Shown here in pieces: positions 1 to 8,958 of a stretch of DNA of 64,000 nucleotides. Made by a program: the position numbers and the translations under genes. A model generated the notes under the pieces. That model saw only the letters and a list, made by a program, of their open reading frames with translations. It searched no databases and was not told the DNA's origin. Numbering within the stretch: position 1 is the first letter of the stretch; each line of letters opens with the position of its first letter. Location: the NCBI RefSeq assembly GCF_022758885.1, contig NZ_JALEBH010000002.1, positions 852,501 through 916,500 of the forward strand, written 5' to 3'. Source of the stretch: Sphingobium sp. BYY-5. GTDB lineage: Bacteria > Pseudomonadota > Alphaproteobacteria > Sphingomonadales > Sphingomonadaceae.

Positions 1-36
1 ATCGCTATTCCGCTGCCGACGGCATAGATGATCCGG

Positions 37-2454
37 TCACGCCGCCGGCAGTGTCACCACGCTGCCAGGCGCATCCCGCAACCGCAAATAGAGCTTCCCG
101 TCCTGTGGCGTCGGCGCCTTCAGGGCGGAACCTGTATAGCCATGCGCGACCTGCGCCGCCTGATCGAGCGTAGGCATCGTACCCACCGCGTCGATCAGGA
201 ACAGGTCTCGGCCACGGATCGTACAACCGTTGCTCTTGGTCTCGCAGACCACCGCCTCGATCTGGGGCAGTCGCGCCAGCGTCACCAGCGGCTGCCAGTC
301 GCTTGCCTCTTCGCCTCGCAGCAGACGGAAGCGGAGCGGGCCAAAGAGCGAGGGAGGCATTATTTTGGGGTCCAGCGTCGCGACCATCACCTGCGGTCCT
401 TCCAGCCGCAGACCATTCGTCGTGGCGAGGCGAAGCGATGTCGTGCCGTCAACAGGTGCGACCTCAATCGCATCGGCAGCGGTCAATCGCGTATCCCCTT
501 TCGCCTGCACCGAAAAGACCAATCGCCCATTGTCAGGCAGGACCTCGTCATCATTCAGCGTCAGCGCCTTGGCATTCGCAGCCGGTGCCCCTGGTGTGAC
601 GCTTTTGCTTAACAGGGCAATTTGAGGCCGAGCCGCCGCCACCGTCACCGCCAGGCTGACTGTCCGCCCGTCGAGCAGCTTCACCTTGGCGCTCGCATCA
701 CTGCCCGGACTAACTGTGGTGCCTTCACCCTGCGCCATCAGCCGCAGTCGATCCACCGTGCCGTCGCGCGTCAAGCCGTCGGGTCGCAGCACAAGTCCTG
801 CCACATTAACGCTCTCCACTTGGTCGAGCCGCTGGCCCGACAGCAGCGCGCTCCTGTCTCCTGCATGGATCAGCAAATCATCCAGGCGGCTAGCCTGCAC
901 ATAGCTGCGCAGCGAGACGATCGAGGGCTGGGCGACCCCCTGATATTTCACGGCGATGTCGAGTGTACCGGGCCGGCGCTCGGCCAACGGCAAGGTCAGC
1001 GCCAGCCCGTCCTGGCCCTGCACCTTCCACCCGATCGACTGGGCCTGCCCGTTCCCCTGACGGATCGTCACACTTTCCACACAGGCGGGGGCGCTACCCT
1101 TCAGCATCAGCGCATTGTCGCGCCCTACGACCAGCGCGGGCGTCTCTCCTTCGACGCTCCAACCGCCTTCGTCGGGCAGTTGCAGTGTAAAGTCCGGCCC
1201 GTCGAACCGGTCGAAGCCCCAATGACCATGGAGATGCCCCTCCACCGCCCCCTTGAACGCAGCGGGCAGGTCGGCCCGACCCGGCAGGACATAACCGCCC
1301 CGGTCGGCCCGTGCCGTGACCGGCAGTTCTACAGTCTCGCCCGACGCCGCCTTCAGCATCAGCTTCATGTCGCGCGCATAAGTGGTGGAATAGATGAGCG
1401 GCGCCCCCTCGACCGGTAGCACCGTACCTGCACCTACCGCACAGATCGGCGCTTCGGCCACGTTCCGCAGCCGGGGCGGGCTATCCGCCTCGATCGCAGG
1501 CATGGCGATCACCATCACCGACTTGGGCTTCTGGAAGGAGGGCGCGGCATTGAGCAACAGCCCGATGCCGTCGTCCCTGCGCACGCTGAGCGTCGGCAGA
1601 TAGTCGAACTGCGGATTGCTGAACGCACCGAAAATCTTCGCCACATCGCGCACCACGGCGATATAGGGGCTGTAATAGCCAAAGCCTGCCTCACGCGTAG
1701 CGCTGAGCTGTAGCGCCAGGTCCGTCGGCGCGCCGGTCAGCGTCTCGGCCATGGAGCTGCTGTGCACATCGGCGAGCACCAGCGTTTCCCGATTATCGAG
1801 CAGACAGGACGCTTGCAACTCAACCACCTTCGACAGGCATTCCTCGTTGAGCTTCATCGACAGGCTGCGTGCCAGCGTCGGGGCTACGCCACGCAGAAAT
1901 TCGGGATGAGTGTTTTCCTGGGCGCGGATCGCCGCCATGAAGGCATCGAGCCGCGACCGGTCGAGCGAAGCCTGGTTGAGATCCTGCGTCGCCCGCACGA
2001 ACTCGCCCGGCTTGCCGCGTACCGCGCCGATCAGCGCACTTTCCGCCCCGCCCGTATCAGGGACCAGAAACATCACCATCTGTCGCGCGCCCTTCGGCAC
2101 GGTCAGCGTCAGCGCCTTGTCCTTCTTCTTCCACGTCTCGGCAAAGCCAATCCAATCCTTGGGCGGCGGATTGGTTGCGCCGCGCAGGAAGGCGGACACC
2201 AGAATGAAGCGCGCACCCTGGTCGGCGGGCAAGTTCGCTTCGATTGACAGCTTGTCGCCTTCCGACAGGCTTGGCACCTGCGTGATCGGCAAACTCTGCG
2301 CCCCACGCGCCACCATGATGCGCAACGCCGGGCCGGACAGTTCGAATGGCGCAGGATCAGCCGCGTAAAGCGACGCCGGCGCCAGCAAGCCGAGCAGCAT
2401 GACCAGACCCAAGCCAATGACGCGACATATCATCCTGTTGATCGGCAAATGCAT
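37..2454 (-). CDS. Large secreted protein of unknown function
   Basis: I do not recognise this 805-residue protein. From the chosen ATG at 2454 it has a basic start, a hydrophobic segment (about residues 11-27) and an Ala-rich cleavage region, so it is probably exported. A GGAAGA element eight bases upstream supports this start; the frame stays open to 2622, but that extension has no signal peptide. The body looks like a chain of beta-rich domains with several cysteines (for example near residues 170-180 and in the last 100 residues), suggesting disulfides in the periplasm or on the surface. It lies downstream of a siderophore-type TBDR on the same strand with a 234-base gap, so a shared role is only possible. 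The stop is at 37-39. Presence of a gene is well supported; function is not. Confidence 0.75.
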   Translation of the reverse strand: MHLPINRMICRVIGLGLVMLLGLLAPASLYAADPAPFELSGPALRIMVARGAQSLPITQVPSLSEGDKLSIEANLPADQGARFILVSAFLRGATNPPPKDWIGFAETWKKKDKALTLTVPKGARQMVMFLVPDTGGAESALIGAVRGKPGEFVRATQDLNQASLDRSRLDAFMAAIRAQENTHPEFLRGVAPTLARSLSMKLNEECLSKVVELQASCLLDNRETLVLADVHSSSMAETLTGAPTDLALQLSATREAGFGYYSPYIAVVRDVAKIFGAFSNPQFDYLPTLSVRRDDGIGLLLNAAPSFQKPKSVMVIAMPAIEADSPPRLRNVAEAPICAVGAGTVLPVEGAPLIYSTTYARDMKLMLKAASGETVELPVTARADRGGYVLPGRADLPAAFKGAVEGHLHGHWGFDRFDGPDFTLQLPDEGGWSVEGETPALVVGRDNALMLKGSAPACVESVTIRQGNGQAQSIGWKVQGQDGLALTLPLAERRPGTLDIAVKYQGVAQPSIVSLRSYVQASRLDDLLIHAGDRSALLSGQRLDQVESVNVAGLVLRPDGLTRDGTVDRLRLMAQGEGTTVSPGSDASAKVKLLDGRTVSLAVTVAAARPQIALLSKSVTPGAPAANAKALTLNDDEVLPDNGRLVFSVQAKGDTRLTAADAIEVAPVDGTTSLRLATTNGLRLEGPQVMVATLDPKIMPPSLFGPLRFRLLRGEEASDWQPLVTLARLPQIEAVVCETKSNGCTIRGRDLFLIDAVGTMPTLDQAAQVAHGYTGSALKAPTPQDGKLYLRLRDAPGSVVTLPAA

Positions 2455-2542
2455 GTTTTTATCTTCCGGCATCCTGTTCCGCGACCCTGACCGCCTCTCC
2501 CACATCGGCGCATACAAGCCAAGAGTAGAAGGATAACGTCGC

Positions 2543-2597
2543 GGTAGGCCGGCAGGTTCACCGGCGGGCAGGAGGGTGGCCCTACCCCAGCCTGCCG
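2543..2597 (-). other. Possible structured RNA between TBDR and secreted protein gene
   Basis: Two complementary pairs cross each other here. GGTAGGCC (2543-2550) can pair with GGCCCTACC (2578-2586, one bulge), and CGGCAGG (2550-2556) with CCTGCCG (2591-2597). The order A-B-A'-B' means alternative folds or a pseudoknot. It lies about 90 bases 5' of the secreted protein start and 90 bases 3' of the TBDR stop, so it could be a leader or a terminator. No known riboswitch signature was recognised. The rest of 2455-2688 shows nothing else. Confidence 0.25.
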
Positions 2598-2688
2598 TCA
2601 GCCCATCGGATGATCGCGCCATCCGGCCAATATCCGCCTTTCATATGCGCAAAGACTGCCACGCCTGCTCCTCTTACCCCTGCATCCG

Positions 2689-4857
2689 TCACAACCGCGC
2701 GCGCAGCGTCGCCATCACGTTGCGCGGATCGCCATAGGCGTCCACCGACCCCCAGCGAATGTCATAACCCACTGCCTTATAATAGGTCTTGTCCAACACA
2801 TTGTTGAGGTTCACCTGCAAGTCGATCCGGTCGTTCAGCTTAACGCTGCCCATCAGATCGAGGATGGCATAGGCGCCCTGATCCACGATGAAGGATATAT
2901 TGTTGAAATTGGCGCCACGCAGATTCTGGTTATAGATGCGGCTCTGCCAATGCAGCGACGCTCCAACCCGGAACCGGTCGAGCGTGCCCGGCAAGGTGTA
3001 GAAGGATGACAGCTTGACGATATGTTCGGGATAGTCGGTGTCGAATACCCGGCTTTCATTGGTCGGATTGAGACCCTCGACATAGCGGACGCGGACATAG
3101 GCCCAACCCGCCGACAGTTGCCAGCCGGGCAAGGGCTCGCCCTGCACTTCCGCCTCGACACCCTTGCTGCGCACCAGCCCTGAGGAAACCGAACAGGAGG
3201 CAGCCGGGAAGGTCGGGCAACCGCTCTGGTCGACGGGCACGATCGCGCGATTGGTCTGGTCGACCTGGAACAGGGCGATCGTGGCGTTCAAATGGCCGTC
3301 CAGATATTCCCCCTTCAGCCCCACCTCATAATTCTTGCCAAGGATCGGGTCCAATATCCGCTGCGACCCGGCGTCGGGCGCAAACCCCTTCGCGCTCTGC
3401 GGCTGGAACACATCCGTGTAGCTGGCATAGAGGGTATGATGGCGGTCGAGATCCAGCAGCACGCCGGCATAGAATGTCTTATGCGCATTTACCCGATAGT
3501 CGCCGACGCTGGTTCCGACATTGTCATAGTCATACCAGTCAAGTCGTCCGCCCAGAATGATTTTCAACGGATCGGCGGGGTTCAACCGGATTGAGGCATA
3601 GGCGCCCTTCTGGGTGATGATGTTGGTGCTCACGTTCGTCGGCCGAAAATCCGGCCGGGCCATGGCCGACGGATCGAAATCGAACACGTCGATATTGCCG
3701 GCCACTTCGCCGCCGGGCGAATAATTCTGCGTCCGCGTCTTCGTTTCTCGCCAGCTCGCGCCCAGAATGATGTCGTGCGGCCGGCCGAACAGGGTCAACG
3801 GGCCGCCGGCATAGAGGTCAGCGCCTGCCTGGTCTTCGTCATAGCTGGCCTGATAGATGCTCTGGGTCAACGACAGGTCGTCGTTCCGGCGATAGACATA
3901 GGAACCGGAGAAAATGGCGTCCTGCCACGTCTTCATCCCGGCCAGCCGGACCTGCCAGTCATTTCCGAGAACATGCTTCAGTTCGCCGAACAGGCTGTTC
4001 GCCTTCTGCCACTTGCCTTCCCAATCGTTGGACAAACGGGTGGAACGAGGCAGATTCAGATGCGCGCCGGTCGCGCTCAACGGCAAGCCGCCCCAGAAAC
4101 TGTTGTAGAAATCATCCTGATGGGTCGCACCAACCATCAGCAACGTGTTCGGCCCTACATCATATTCAGCGATGGCATGGATCAGCCCACGATGGATCTT
4201 CTCCCCGTCGCGAAAGCTGCTGCTGTCCTGGTAGCTGCCGACGGTGCGGACGCGCAACGTGCCGGATTCGTTGACCGGGCCGCCCATGTCGATCTCACCC
4301 CTGTAATTGTCCCAGCTTCCCGCTGCGGCCGTCAGGTCCATGTGAAATTCGCGCTGGGGACGCTTGCGGACCATGTTGATCGCCGCCGACGGATTGCCGC
4401 TGCCGGTGATGAGGCCCGTGGCGCCGCGCACCACCTCCACCCGGTCGAAAATGGCGAGGTTCGCCTGTAACCCGACAATAAAACCCTGATAACGGCTGGG
4501 CAGCCCGTCATACATAATATTGTCGATGTCGAAGCCGCGCGCGTTGAAGGCGGGGCGCCCTGGGCCATTGCCGGTATTCAGGAACAGGCCCGGCGTGAAT
4601 TTCACCACATCGGTGACATTTATCATCTGCAAGTCATCAAGCCGCTGCCGGGTGACGATAGTCACCGATTGCGGCGTTTCGCGAAGCGACAGCGGCAGCT
4701 TGGTCGCGGTCTTGCTCGATTTGGCGGTGTAGCTGCCTGTTCCCTCGGTCGCATCGTCGCGCAGGCCGGTAACGACGATGGCGTCGCGATTGGGCTCCTC
4801 GACAGGCGCGGTTTCTCCGGCCGCAGCGGCGGCCAGGGCAAAAAGCGTGAATGACAT
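2689..4857 (-). CDS. TonB-dependent siderophore-type outer membrane receptor
   Basis: A 722-residue outer membrane receptor that probably imports a ferric siderophore using TonB energy. A short signal peptide is followed by a TonB-box-like segment (AIVVTG, about residues 26-31), then a plug with typical siderophore-receptor features: ETPQSVTIVTRQ, the PGLF/RGFDIDNIMYDG region, and VEVVRGATGLITGSGNPSAA. The C-terminal half is beta-barrel sequence ending in ATLRARL. AGGGGAG six bases before the ATG supports the start. A Fur-box-like palindrome lies about 55 bases upstream, consistent with iron control. No N-terminal STN domain is present, so it should not signal to a sigma factor. The specific siderophore cannot be told from sequence. 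Confidence 0.92.
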   Translation of the reverse strand: MSFTLFALAAAAAGETAPVEEPNRDAIVVTGLRDDATEGTGSYTAKSSKTATKLPLSLRETPQSVTIVTRQRLDDLQMINVTDVVKFTPGLFLNTGNGPGRPAFNARGFDIDNIMYDGLPSRYQGFIVGLQANLAIFDRVEVVRGATGLITGSGNPSAAINMVRKRPQREFHMDLTAAAGSWDNYRGEIDMGGPVNESGTLRVRTVGSYQDSSSFRDGEKIHRGLIHAIAEYDVGPNTLLMVGATHQDDFYNSFWGGLPLSATGAHLNLPRSTRLSNDWEGKWQKANSLFGELKHVLGNDWQVRLAGMKTWQDAIFSGSYVYRRNDDLSLTQSIYQASYDEDQAGADLYAGGPLTLFGRPHDIILGASWRETKTRTQNYSPGGEVAGNIDVFDFDPSAMARPDFRPTNVSTNIITQKGAYASIRLNPADPLKIILGGRLDWYDYDNVGTSVGDYRVNAHKTFYAGVLLDLDRHHTLYASYTDVFQPQSAKGFAPDAGSQRILDPILGKNYEVGLKGEYLDGHLNATIALFQVDQTNRAIVPVDQSGCPTFPAASCSVSSGLVRSKGVEAEVQGEPLPGWQLSAGWAYVRVRYVEGLNPTNESRVFDTDYPEHIVKLSSFYTLPGTLDRFRVGASLHWQSRIYNQNLRGANFNNISFIVDQGAYAILDLMGSVKLNDRIDLQVNLNNVLDKTYYKAVGYDIRWGSVDAYGDPRNVMATLRARL

Positions 4858-4910
4858 GACGAACTCCCCTTTGTTCGGGGCGCTCGATAGGTCAGGTCAC
4901 TCCATATTGC

Positions 4911-4929
4911 AAATGATTCTCATCATTAT
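4911..4929 (-). promoter_or_regulatory. Fur-box-like operator
   Basis: AATGAT and ATCATT form a perfect six-base inverted repeat around TCTC inside an AT-rich 19-base stretch resembling the Fur consensus (GATAAT repeats). It lies 54-72 bases upstream of the siderophore-type TBDR start, between that gene and the preceding SDR stop. Iron repression of the receptor is the natural reading. Confidence 0.65.
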
Positions 4930-4943
4930 AATATCCGCACGTT

Positions 4944-5837
4944 TCAGCCTTCAGCCGTCTCGCGCTTTTCACCGCCCGGCACGCCATGGGCGACACGCTT
5001 CTCATAGTCGGGATCGTCCCCGGGCTTCGCCAAGGCCACCATCACGCGAGCGTGGATATCCTCCAGCGTACCGCGAAATTCCGGATAGGGCAGGATGTAA
5101 AGCTGATCCGCCTCCACCCCTTCCAGCACATATCGGGCCAGCATTTCCGGCTCCATGCCAACCGCGATCACCCGCTTGAGATGCGCCATGACATCGGGGT
5201 CAGCGCCATAATAGCCCGTCGTCTGCTGATGCGCCGGCCGCGTCAGCACCGCCTCATGAATGTTGGTGTTGACCGCGCCGGGACATAGCATCGACACACC
5301 GATGCCCTGATCCGTCAAGTCCAGCGCCAGACATTCGGTCAGCCCCCGGATCGCCATCTTCGACGTGCAATAAATACCTGTCCCCTTGAGCGCCACAAAG
5401 GCGGACATGGACGCGGTATTGACGATATGCCCGCCCTTCCCCCGCGCAATCATGCGCGGCACGAAGGTCTGGATGCCGTTGATGACGCCCCGCAGATTGA
5501 CGTCGAGCTGCCAGTCCCAATCGTCATAGGTCGCATTCTGTAGCGGCCCGAAGATCGACACACCCGCCGTATTGAACAGCAATTCGACCGGCCCAAGTTT
5601 CGCCTCGACCTCGTCGGCGGCACGCGCATAGGCTTCCCGATCGGTGATATCGAGCTTCACCGCCATCACGTCATGGCCGCGCCCTTCGAACCAGGCCATC
5701 GCCTCGTCCAGATGATCCTGCCGAATGTCGGCAATCGCAACCTTGCAACCGGCCTGCGCAAACACCTTTGCCTGCCCCAGCGCCACGCCCGATCCCCCTC
5801 CGGTGATGAAGGCCGTACGTCCAGCAACCTTCGTCAT
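4944..5837 (-). CDS. SDR family NAD(P)-dependent oxidoreductase
   Basis: A 297-residue classical-type SDR with an unusually long C-terminus. The cofactor motif is T12-G-G-G-S-G-V-A, so the third glycine of TGxxxGxG is alanine. NTAG (89-92), Ser143 and Y156-CTS-K160 are all present, so catalysis should be intact. Its ATG overlaps the stop of the upstream SDR by four bases (ATGA), making it the last gene of a BKACE-SDR-SDR operon. The roughly 50-residue tail after the Rossmann fold has a counterpart in the neighbouring SDR, so the two are related. The substrate is unknown; a hydroxy/keto intermediate of the BKACE pathway is plausible. Confidence 0.9.
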   Translation of the reverse strand: MTKVAGRTAFITGGGSGVALGQAKVFAQAGCKVAIADIRQDHLDEAMAWFEGRGHDVMAVKLDITDREAYARAADEVEAKLGPVELLFNTAGVSIFGPLQNATYDDWDWQLDVNLRGVINGIQTFVPRMIARGKGGHIVNTASMSAFVALKGTGIYCTSKMAIRGLTECLALDLTDQGIGVSMLCPGAVNTNIHEAVLTRPAHQQTTGYYGADPDVMAHLKRVIAVGMEPEMLARYVLEGVEADQLYILPYPEFRGTLEDIHARVMVALAKPGDDPDYEKRVAHGVPGGEKRETAEG

Positions 5838-6769
5838 GCCGCCAGTTCCTTCCCCTGCCGCCGTGCCAACTGATCGTCGAAAGCGGGGTTGGAAAGCAGG
5901 AAGCCGATCTCCTTCGCCCGATCCTGGTTGATCGCTTCGTCAGGCATGGATGCCAGGATCGCGTCGAAGCGCGTCCGCATCCCCGGCCCGAACTCCGGAT
6001 GGGTCAATATGTACAGGTCGTTGTCGCGAATGCCAGCCAGCACCCGCTCCCCCACCTCATCCGCGCTCATCCAGAGCGGCGAAACAGGGCGCTTCTCCAG
6101 ATCCTCCTCGCGCTGGCGATAGCCGCTGTCACTGCGATATTCGGCCGGGCGCAATTCGCCGCTATGGGCGATATGGCTTTGCACCGGGCCGGGCATGAAG
6201 GCCGACACGCCGATATTCTCTCCCGCCAGCTCACCCCGGATCGCCTCGGATATCCCCAGGATCGCCGCCTTGGCCGCCGTATAAATGGCCGAATAGCTGA
6301 TCGGGAGCAGCGCCGATTGCGAGGAGGTCGTAACGATCTGCCCACCCTCTCCATGTGCCTTGATCCGCGGCAGGATGGTGACGATGCCGTTGATGACCCC
6401 GCCCAGATTCACGCCCATGCCCCAGTCCCAATCGTCGAAGCGCGCGTCAAGCACCGGCCCCATCACGCCGATGCCCGCATTGCCGACCAGCATATGGACC
6501 TTGCCGAACCGCGCTTCCGCCGCATCGGCGGCACGGGCAAAAGCAGCGCGATCGGTGACGTCGAGCTGGACCGTCTCCACCTGCGCATCGGAACCAATTT
6601 CGGCCCTGGCCTGCGCCAACGACTCCTCACGGATGTCGGCGATCACCACATTGGCTCCTGCTTGCACCAATGCGCGCGCGATCCCCAGCCCGATGCCGTT
6701 CGCTCCGCCGGTGATGAAGGCGGTCTTTCCCCGCACATCGCCCATCGGTGCCTTTACTGCCTGCGTCAT
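5834..6769 (-). CDS. SDR family NAD(P)-dependent oxidoreductase
   Basis: An SDR of 311 residues with a canonical TGGANGIG cofactor motif (20-27), GNAG near residue 97, a catalytic Ser near 150 and Y163-TAA-K167. Two ATGs stand side by side; AAGGAGAGG is better spaced for the second one (6769), although 6772 is possible. It begins eight to eleven bases after the BKACE stop and overlaps the next SDR by four bases, so the three genes should be translated from one message. Like its neighbour it has an extended C-terminal tail of about 60 residues. It probably oxidises or reduces an intermediate related to the BKACE substrate; the direction is unknown. Confidence 0.9.
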   Translation of the reverse strand: MTQAVKAPMGDVRGKTAFITGGANGIGLGIARALVQAGANVVIADIREESLAQARAEIGSDAQVETVQLDVTDRAAFARAADAAEARFGKVHMLVGNAGIGVMGPVLDARFDDWDWGMGVNLGGVINGIVTILPRIKAHGEGGQIVTTSSQSALLPISYSAIYTAAKAAILGISEAIRGELAGENIGVSAFMPGPVQSHIAHSGELRPAEYRSDSGYRQREEDLEKRPVSPLWMSADEVGERVLAGIRDNDLYILTHPEFGPGMRTRFDAILASMPDEAINQDRAKEIGFLLSNPAFDDQLARRQGKELAA

Positions 6770-6779
6770 CATCCTCTCC

Positions 6780-7655
6780 TTATTGTTTCAGGCCCAGCAT
6801 GGCCCGCGTCTCTCCGGCGCTCGCTATGTCACCCCCGATCTTCTCGATCAGCTCGACGCCCCAGCGCACCATTTCCGCATTGTCCGCCGCCATCCGGCCG
6901 CGCCGCAGGTAGATCGTATCCTCGAACCCCACGCGCACATTACCGCCCAGCAACGCTGACTGCGCAGCCATGGGGAAGCTGTGGCGGCTGACGCCAAAGC
7001 CGGTGAAATGCGCGCCGCGCGGTATCTGGTTCTTCGCATAGAGCATCGCCTCAGTCGTCGCCGGCAAGCCATATTTGGTCCCCAGCACGAAGGTGAAGGG
7101 GACATTCTTCGGGATCGCTCCCTTGGCCATCAGATCGTCGGCGAACACGAAATCACCCGCCTCGAAACATTCGATCTCCGGCAAGACGCCGGCATCCTGG
7201 ATCATATGCCCCATTTTCGTTATCATCGGGTCCAGGTTGATCGCCACCCCGCCCCAAAGCTGCATCGTGCAGATGTCGAGCGTGCACATATCGGGCTTCA
7301 GGTCCAGGATATGCTCCAGCCGCCGTTCGGCGGTGAACATCAGCGTACCGGGACCGCAGACCGACGGATCGTCATCGCTCTGCATCCAGGTGCAGCCCGG
7401 CCCGGTGGTGACGTTCAGGATCACCTCATTATTCTTCGCACGGATCAGGCCGACAACCTCACGATAATCTTCCAGCGCCTGCGACGGGTCGCCCGTCTCC
7501 CGGTCGCGCACATGGACGTGGATGATCGACGCGCCCGCCTCTGCCGCCGCCAGCGCCTGCGCGGCGACATGGTCGGGGCGAAAGGGGAAATCGGGGTGCG
7601 TTGGCATCGGTGAACTTCCCGTCACCGCGCAGGTCACAAATAGCTTGCCAGCCAA
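6780..7655 (-). CDS. Beta-keto acid cleavage enzyme (BKACE, DUF849)
   Basis: A 291-residue member of the 3-keto-5-aminohexanoate cleavage enzyme family. These zinc TIM-barrel enzymes condense a beta-keto acid with acetyl-CoA and release acetoacetate plus a new acyl-CoA. The zinc motif H46-V-H48 is present, as are NVTTGPG (81-87) and the conserved RVGFED (Glu245, third zinc ligand by family pattern). The start is TTG at 7655: GGAGAG lies six bases before it and no ATG fits. It leads an operon with two SDRs and is divergent from an MmyB-type regulator. The family acts on many beta-keto acids, so the substrate cannot be assigned. Confidence 0.9.
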   Translation of the reverse strand: MAGKLFVTCAVTGSSPMPTHPDFPFRPDHVAAQALAAAEAGASIIHVHVRDRETGDPSQALEDYREVVGLIRAKNNEVILNVTTGPGCTWMQSDDDPSVCGPGTLMFTAERRLEHILDLKPDMCTLDICTMQLWGGVAINLDPMITKMGHMIQDAGVLPEIECFEAGDFVFADDLMAKGAIPKNVPFTFVLGTKYGLPATTEAMLYAKNQIPRGAHFTGFGVSRHSFPMAAQSALLGGNVRVGFEDTIYLRRGRMAADNAEMVRWGVELIEKIGGDIASAGETRAMLGLKQ

Positions 7656-7774
7656 TCTCGCTCTCCTGTCTAGTCTCGGCTATGCTGCCGATCGCAGGAC
7701 GGAAGGTTTTGCAGAGGAGAAGGCCCGCAAGAAGGCCGGTGGATGTCCCATTATTGCGAGTAACTGGATAAGGC

Positions 7775-8608
7775 ATGGCACAAAGGGAAGAATTGTCGCG
7801 GTTCCTGAAAGCGGCCCGAGCAAAGCTCGCGCCGTCCGAAGTCGGCCTGCCCGCTGGCGAACGCCGCCGCACGCGCGGCCTGCGGCGCGAGGAGGTGGCG
7901 ACGCTCGCGGGAATGAGCGTCACCTGGTACACCTGGTTCGAACAGGGGCGGGATGTCCAGCTCTCCGCCCCGATGCTGGAGCGCCTGAGCCGCACCCTGC
8001 GGCTCAGCGCCAATGAACGCGAATTTCTCTTCGCCCTAGCGCAGCATCGCCCGCCCCCGCTGGCCACTCGTCCCGATGAGACGATCCACGCTGGCACCCA
8101 GCATCTGATGGATAGCCTCTCCATACCGGCCCTGGTGATCGTAGAGGACTGGACGGTGATCGGCTGGAACCGGCTCGTCGCCCGCGCCTTCCGCGATTAT
8201 AGCGATATGCCGCGCGAGGAACGCAATCTGTTCCGCATCCTGATGCTGAACCCGCGCTACCGCGCCGACCCGGACAAGTTCCAGGACATGTGCCGACGCC
8301 TGATCGCCCGCTTCAAATGGGATTATAGCCGCACCGCCCAGCCCGAGGTGTTCGAAGGCATCATTACAGACATGATGGAGCAGTCCGAATTTTTCCGCCT
8401 CTATTGGCAGGAATCGGAAATCATGGCCCATTTCGAGGATACGAACATCGCCGACATGCCGGGCGTGGGCGAAATCATGTTCCGCCATACCAGCTACGCT
8501 ATCGAGGAGGCGCCGGGCCAGCGCCTCCTGCTCTTCGCCCCGCTGGACGATGTCAGTGCCACGCGGCTGGCAAAGCTGGTCGCGGAAACGGAAAACCTCG
8601 CAGTCTGA
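7775..8608 (+). CDS. MmyB-type helix-turn-helix regulator
   Basis: A 277-residue regulator. Residues 30-95 form an XRE-like DNA-binding domain with the diagnostic RTRGLRREEVATLAGMS and WYTWFEQGR segments. The rest is an MmyB-type ligand-binding (PAS-like) domain, with the pattern ALVIVEDWTVIGWN followed by a helical region. Actinobacterial relatives bind small hydrophobic ligands. It is divergent from the BKACE-SDR-SDR operon with a 119-base gap, so it most likely controls that operon and itself. A TAAGG element sits just before the ATG. An extended palindrome in the gap was not obvious. Confidence 0.9.
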   Translation: MAQREELSRFLKAARAKLAPSEVGLPAGERRRTRGLRREEVATLAGMSVTWYTWFEQGRDVQLSAPMLERLSRTLRLSANEREFLFALAQHRPPPLATRPDETIHAGTQHLMDSLSIPALVIVEDWTVIGWNRLVARAFRDYSDMPREERNLFRILMLNPRYRADPDKFQDMCRRLIARFKWDYSRTAQPEVFEGIITDMMEQSEFFRLYWQESEIMAHFEDTNIADMPGVGEIMFRHTSYAIEEAPGQRLLLFAPLDDVSATRLAKLVAETENLAV

Positions 8609-8620
8609 CAATTCATTGCC

Positions 8621-8646
8621 GCCATTCCCGCACAGGCGGGAATGGC
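8621..8646. terminator. Perfect hairpin, probable bidirectional terminator
   Basis: GCCATTCCCGC (8621-8631) pairs perfectly with GCGGGAATGGC (8636-8646) around a four-base loop. It lies between the convergent MmyB-type regulator and the 87-residue gene. No T-run follows, so it may instead be a REP-like repeat; the CATTCCCGC...GCGGGAATG core is a common bacterial intergenic repeat type. Confidence 0.55.
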
Positions 8647-8656
8647 GCTTCGATGG

Positions 8657-8920
8657 TCAGTTCGTCTCCAGCTTCAACCGTTCGGCCAAAGCCTCTATCT
8701 CTTCCGGCTCCAGCAGCCAGGTGCGCGTCTTGCGCCCGTCCCGGTGGACGGGTTGGGTCAGCAGGACGCGCGCCTGCGCTTTGGCATGAGGCTTAAAAAG
8801 GCCGAAATGAACGGCGCAGTCGCGAATCGTACCGATCAGCGGCGGCTTGCCATCCAAGTCTATCATGGTCGCGGGCTGGTCCCAGGGGATGCCGGCGACA
8901 CCGGGGTATTTCTGTTCCAT
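8657..8920 (-). CDS. Small hypothetical protein
   Basis: An 87-residue protein of unknown function, with no signal peptide or membrane segment. It contains GTIRDCAVHFGLFKPHAKAQ and ends in a charged helix (EPEEIEALAERL), which looks like real coding sequence. No good ribosome binding site precedes the ATG. The same frame stays open upstream through about 20 protein-like codons (including DFGVGPWCPRV) into the 3' end of the DUF4197 gene without any ATG, GTG or TTG. The gene may therefore have lost its original start or use a rare one. It is 38 bases downstream of the DUF4197 gene on the same strand. Confidence 0.5.
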   Translation of the reverse strand: MEQKYPGVAGIPWDQPATMIDLDGKPPLIGTIRDCAVHFGLFKPHAKAQARVLLTQPVHRDGRKTRTWLLEPEEIEALAERLKLETN

Positions 8921-8958
8921 GACGCGGGGACACCACGGGCCGACGCCGAAATCAAGAC

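Noticed and set aside
1..36. Gene at the left edge
   Set aside because: Only 36 bases precede the first stop; nothing can be assigned.
2455..2622. N-terminal extension of the large secreted protein
   Set aside because: It would bury the signal peptide; a ribosome site and leader support the start at 2454.
2455..2688. Cobalamin riboswitch
   Set aside because: The GC-rich stems looked suggestive, but no B12-box consensus could be found.
7937..7952. GGTTCGAAC-like stretch resembling a tRNA T-loop
   Set aside because: It lies inside the MmyB-type regulator coding sequence and no cloverleaf can be built around it. No tRNA was found elsewhere.
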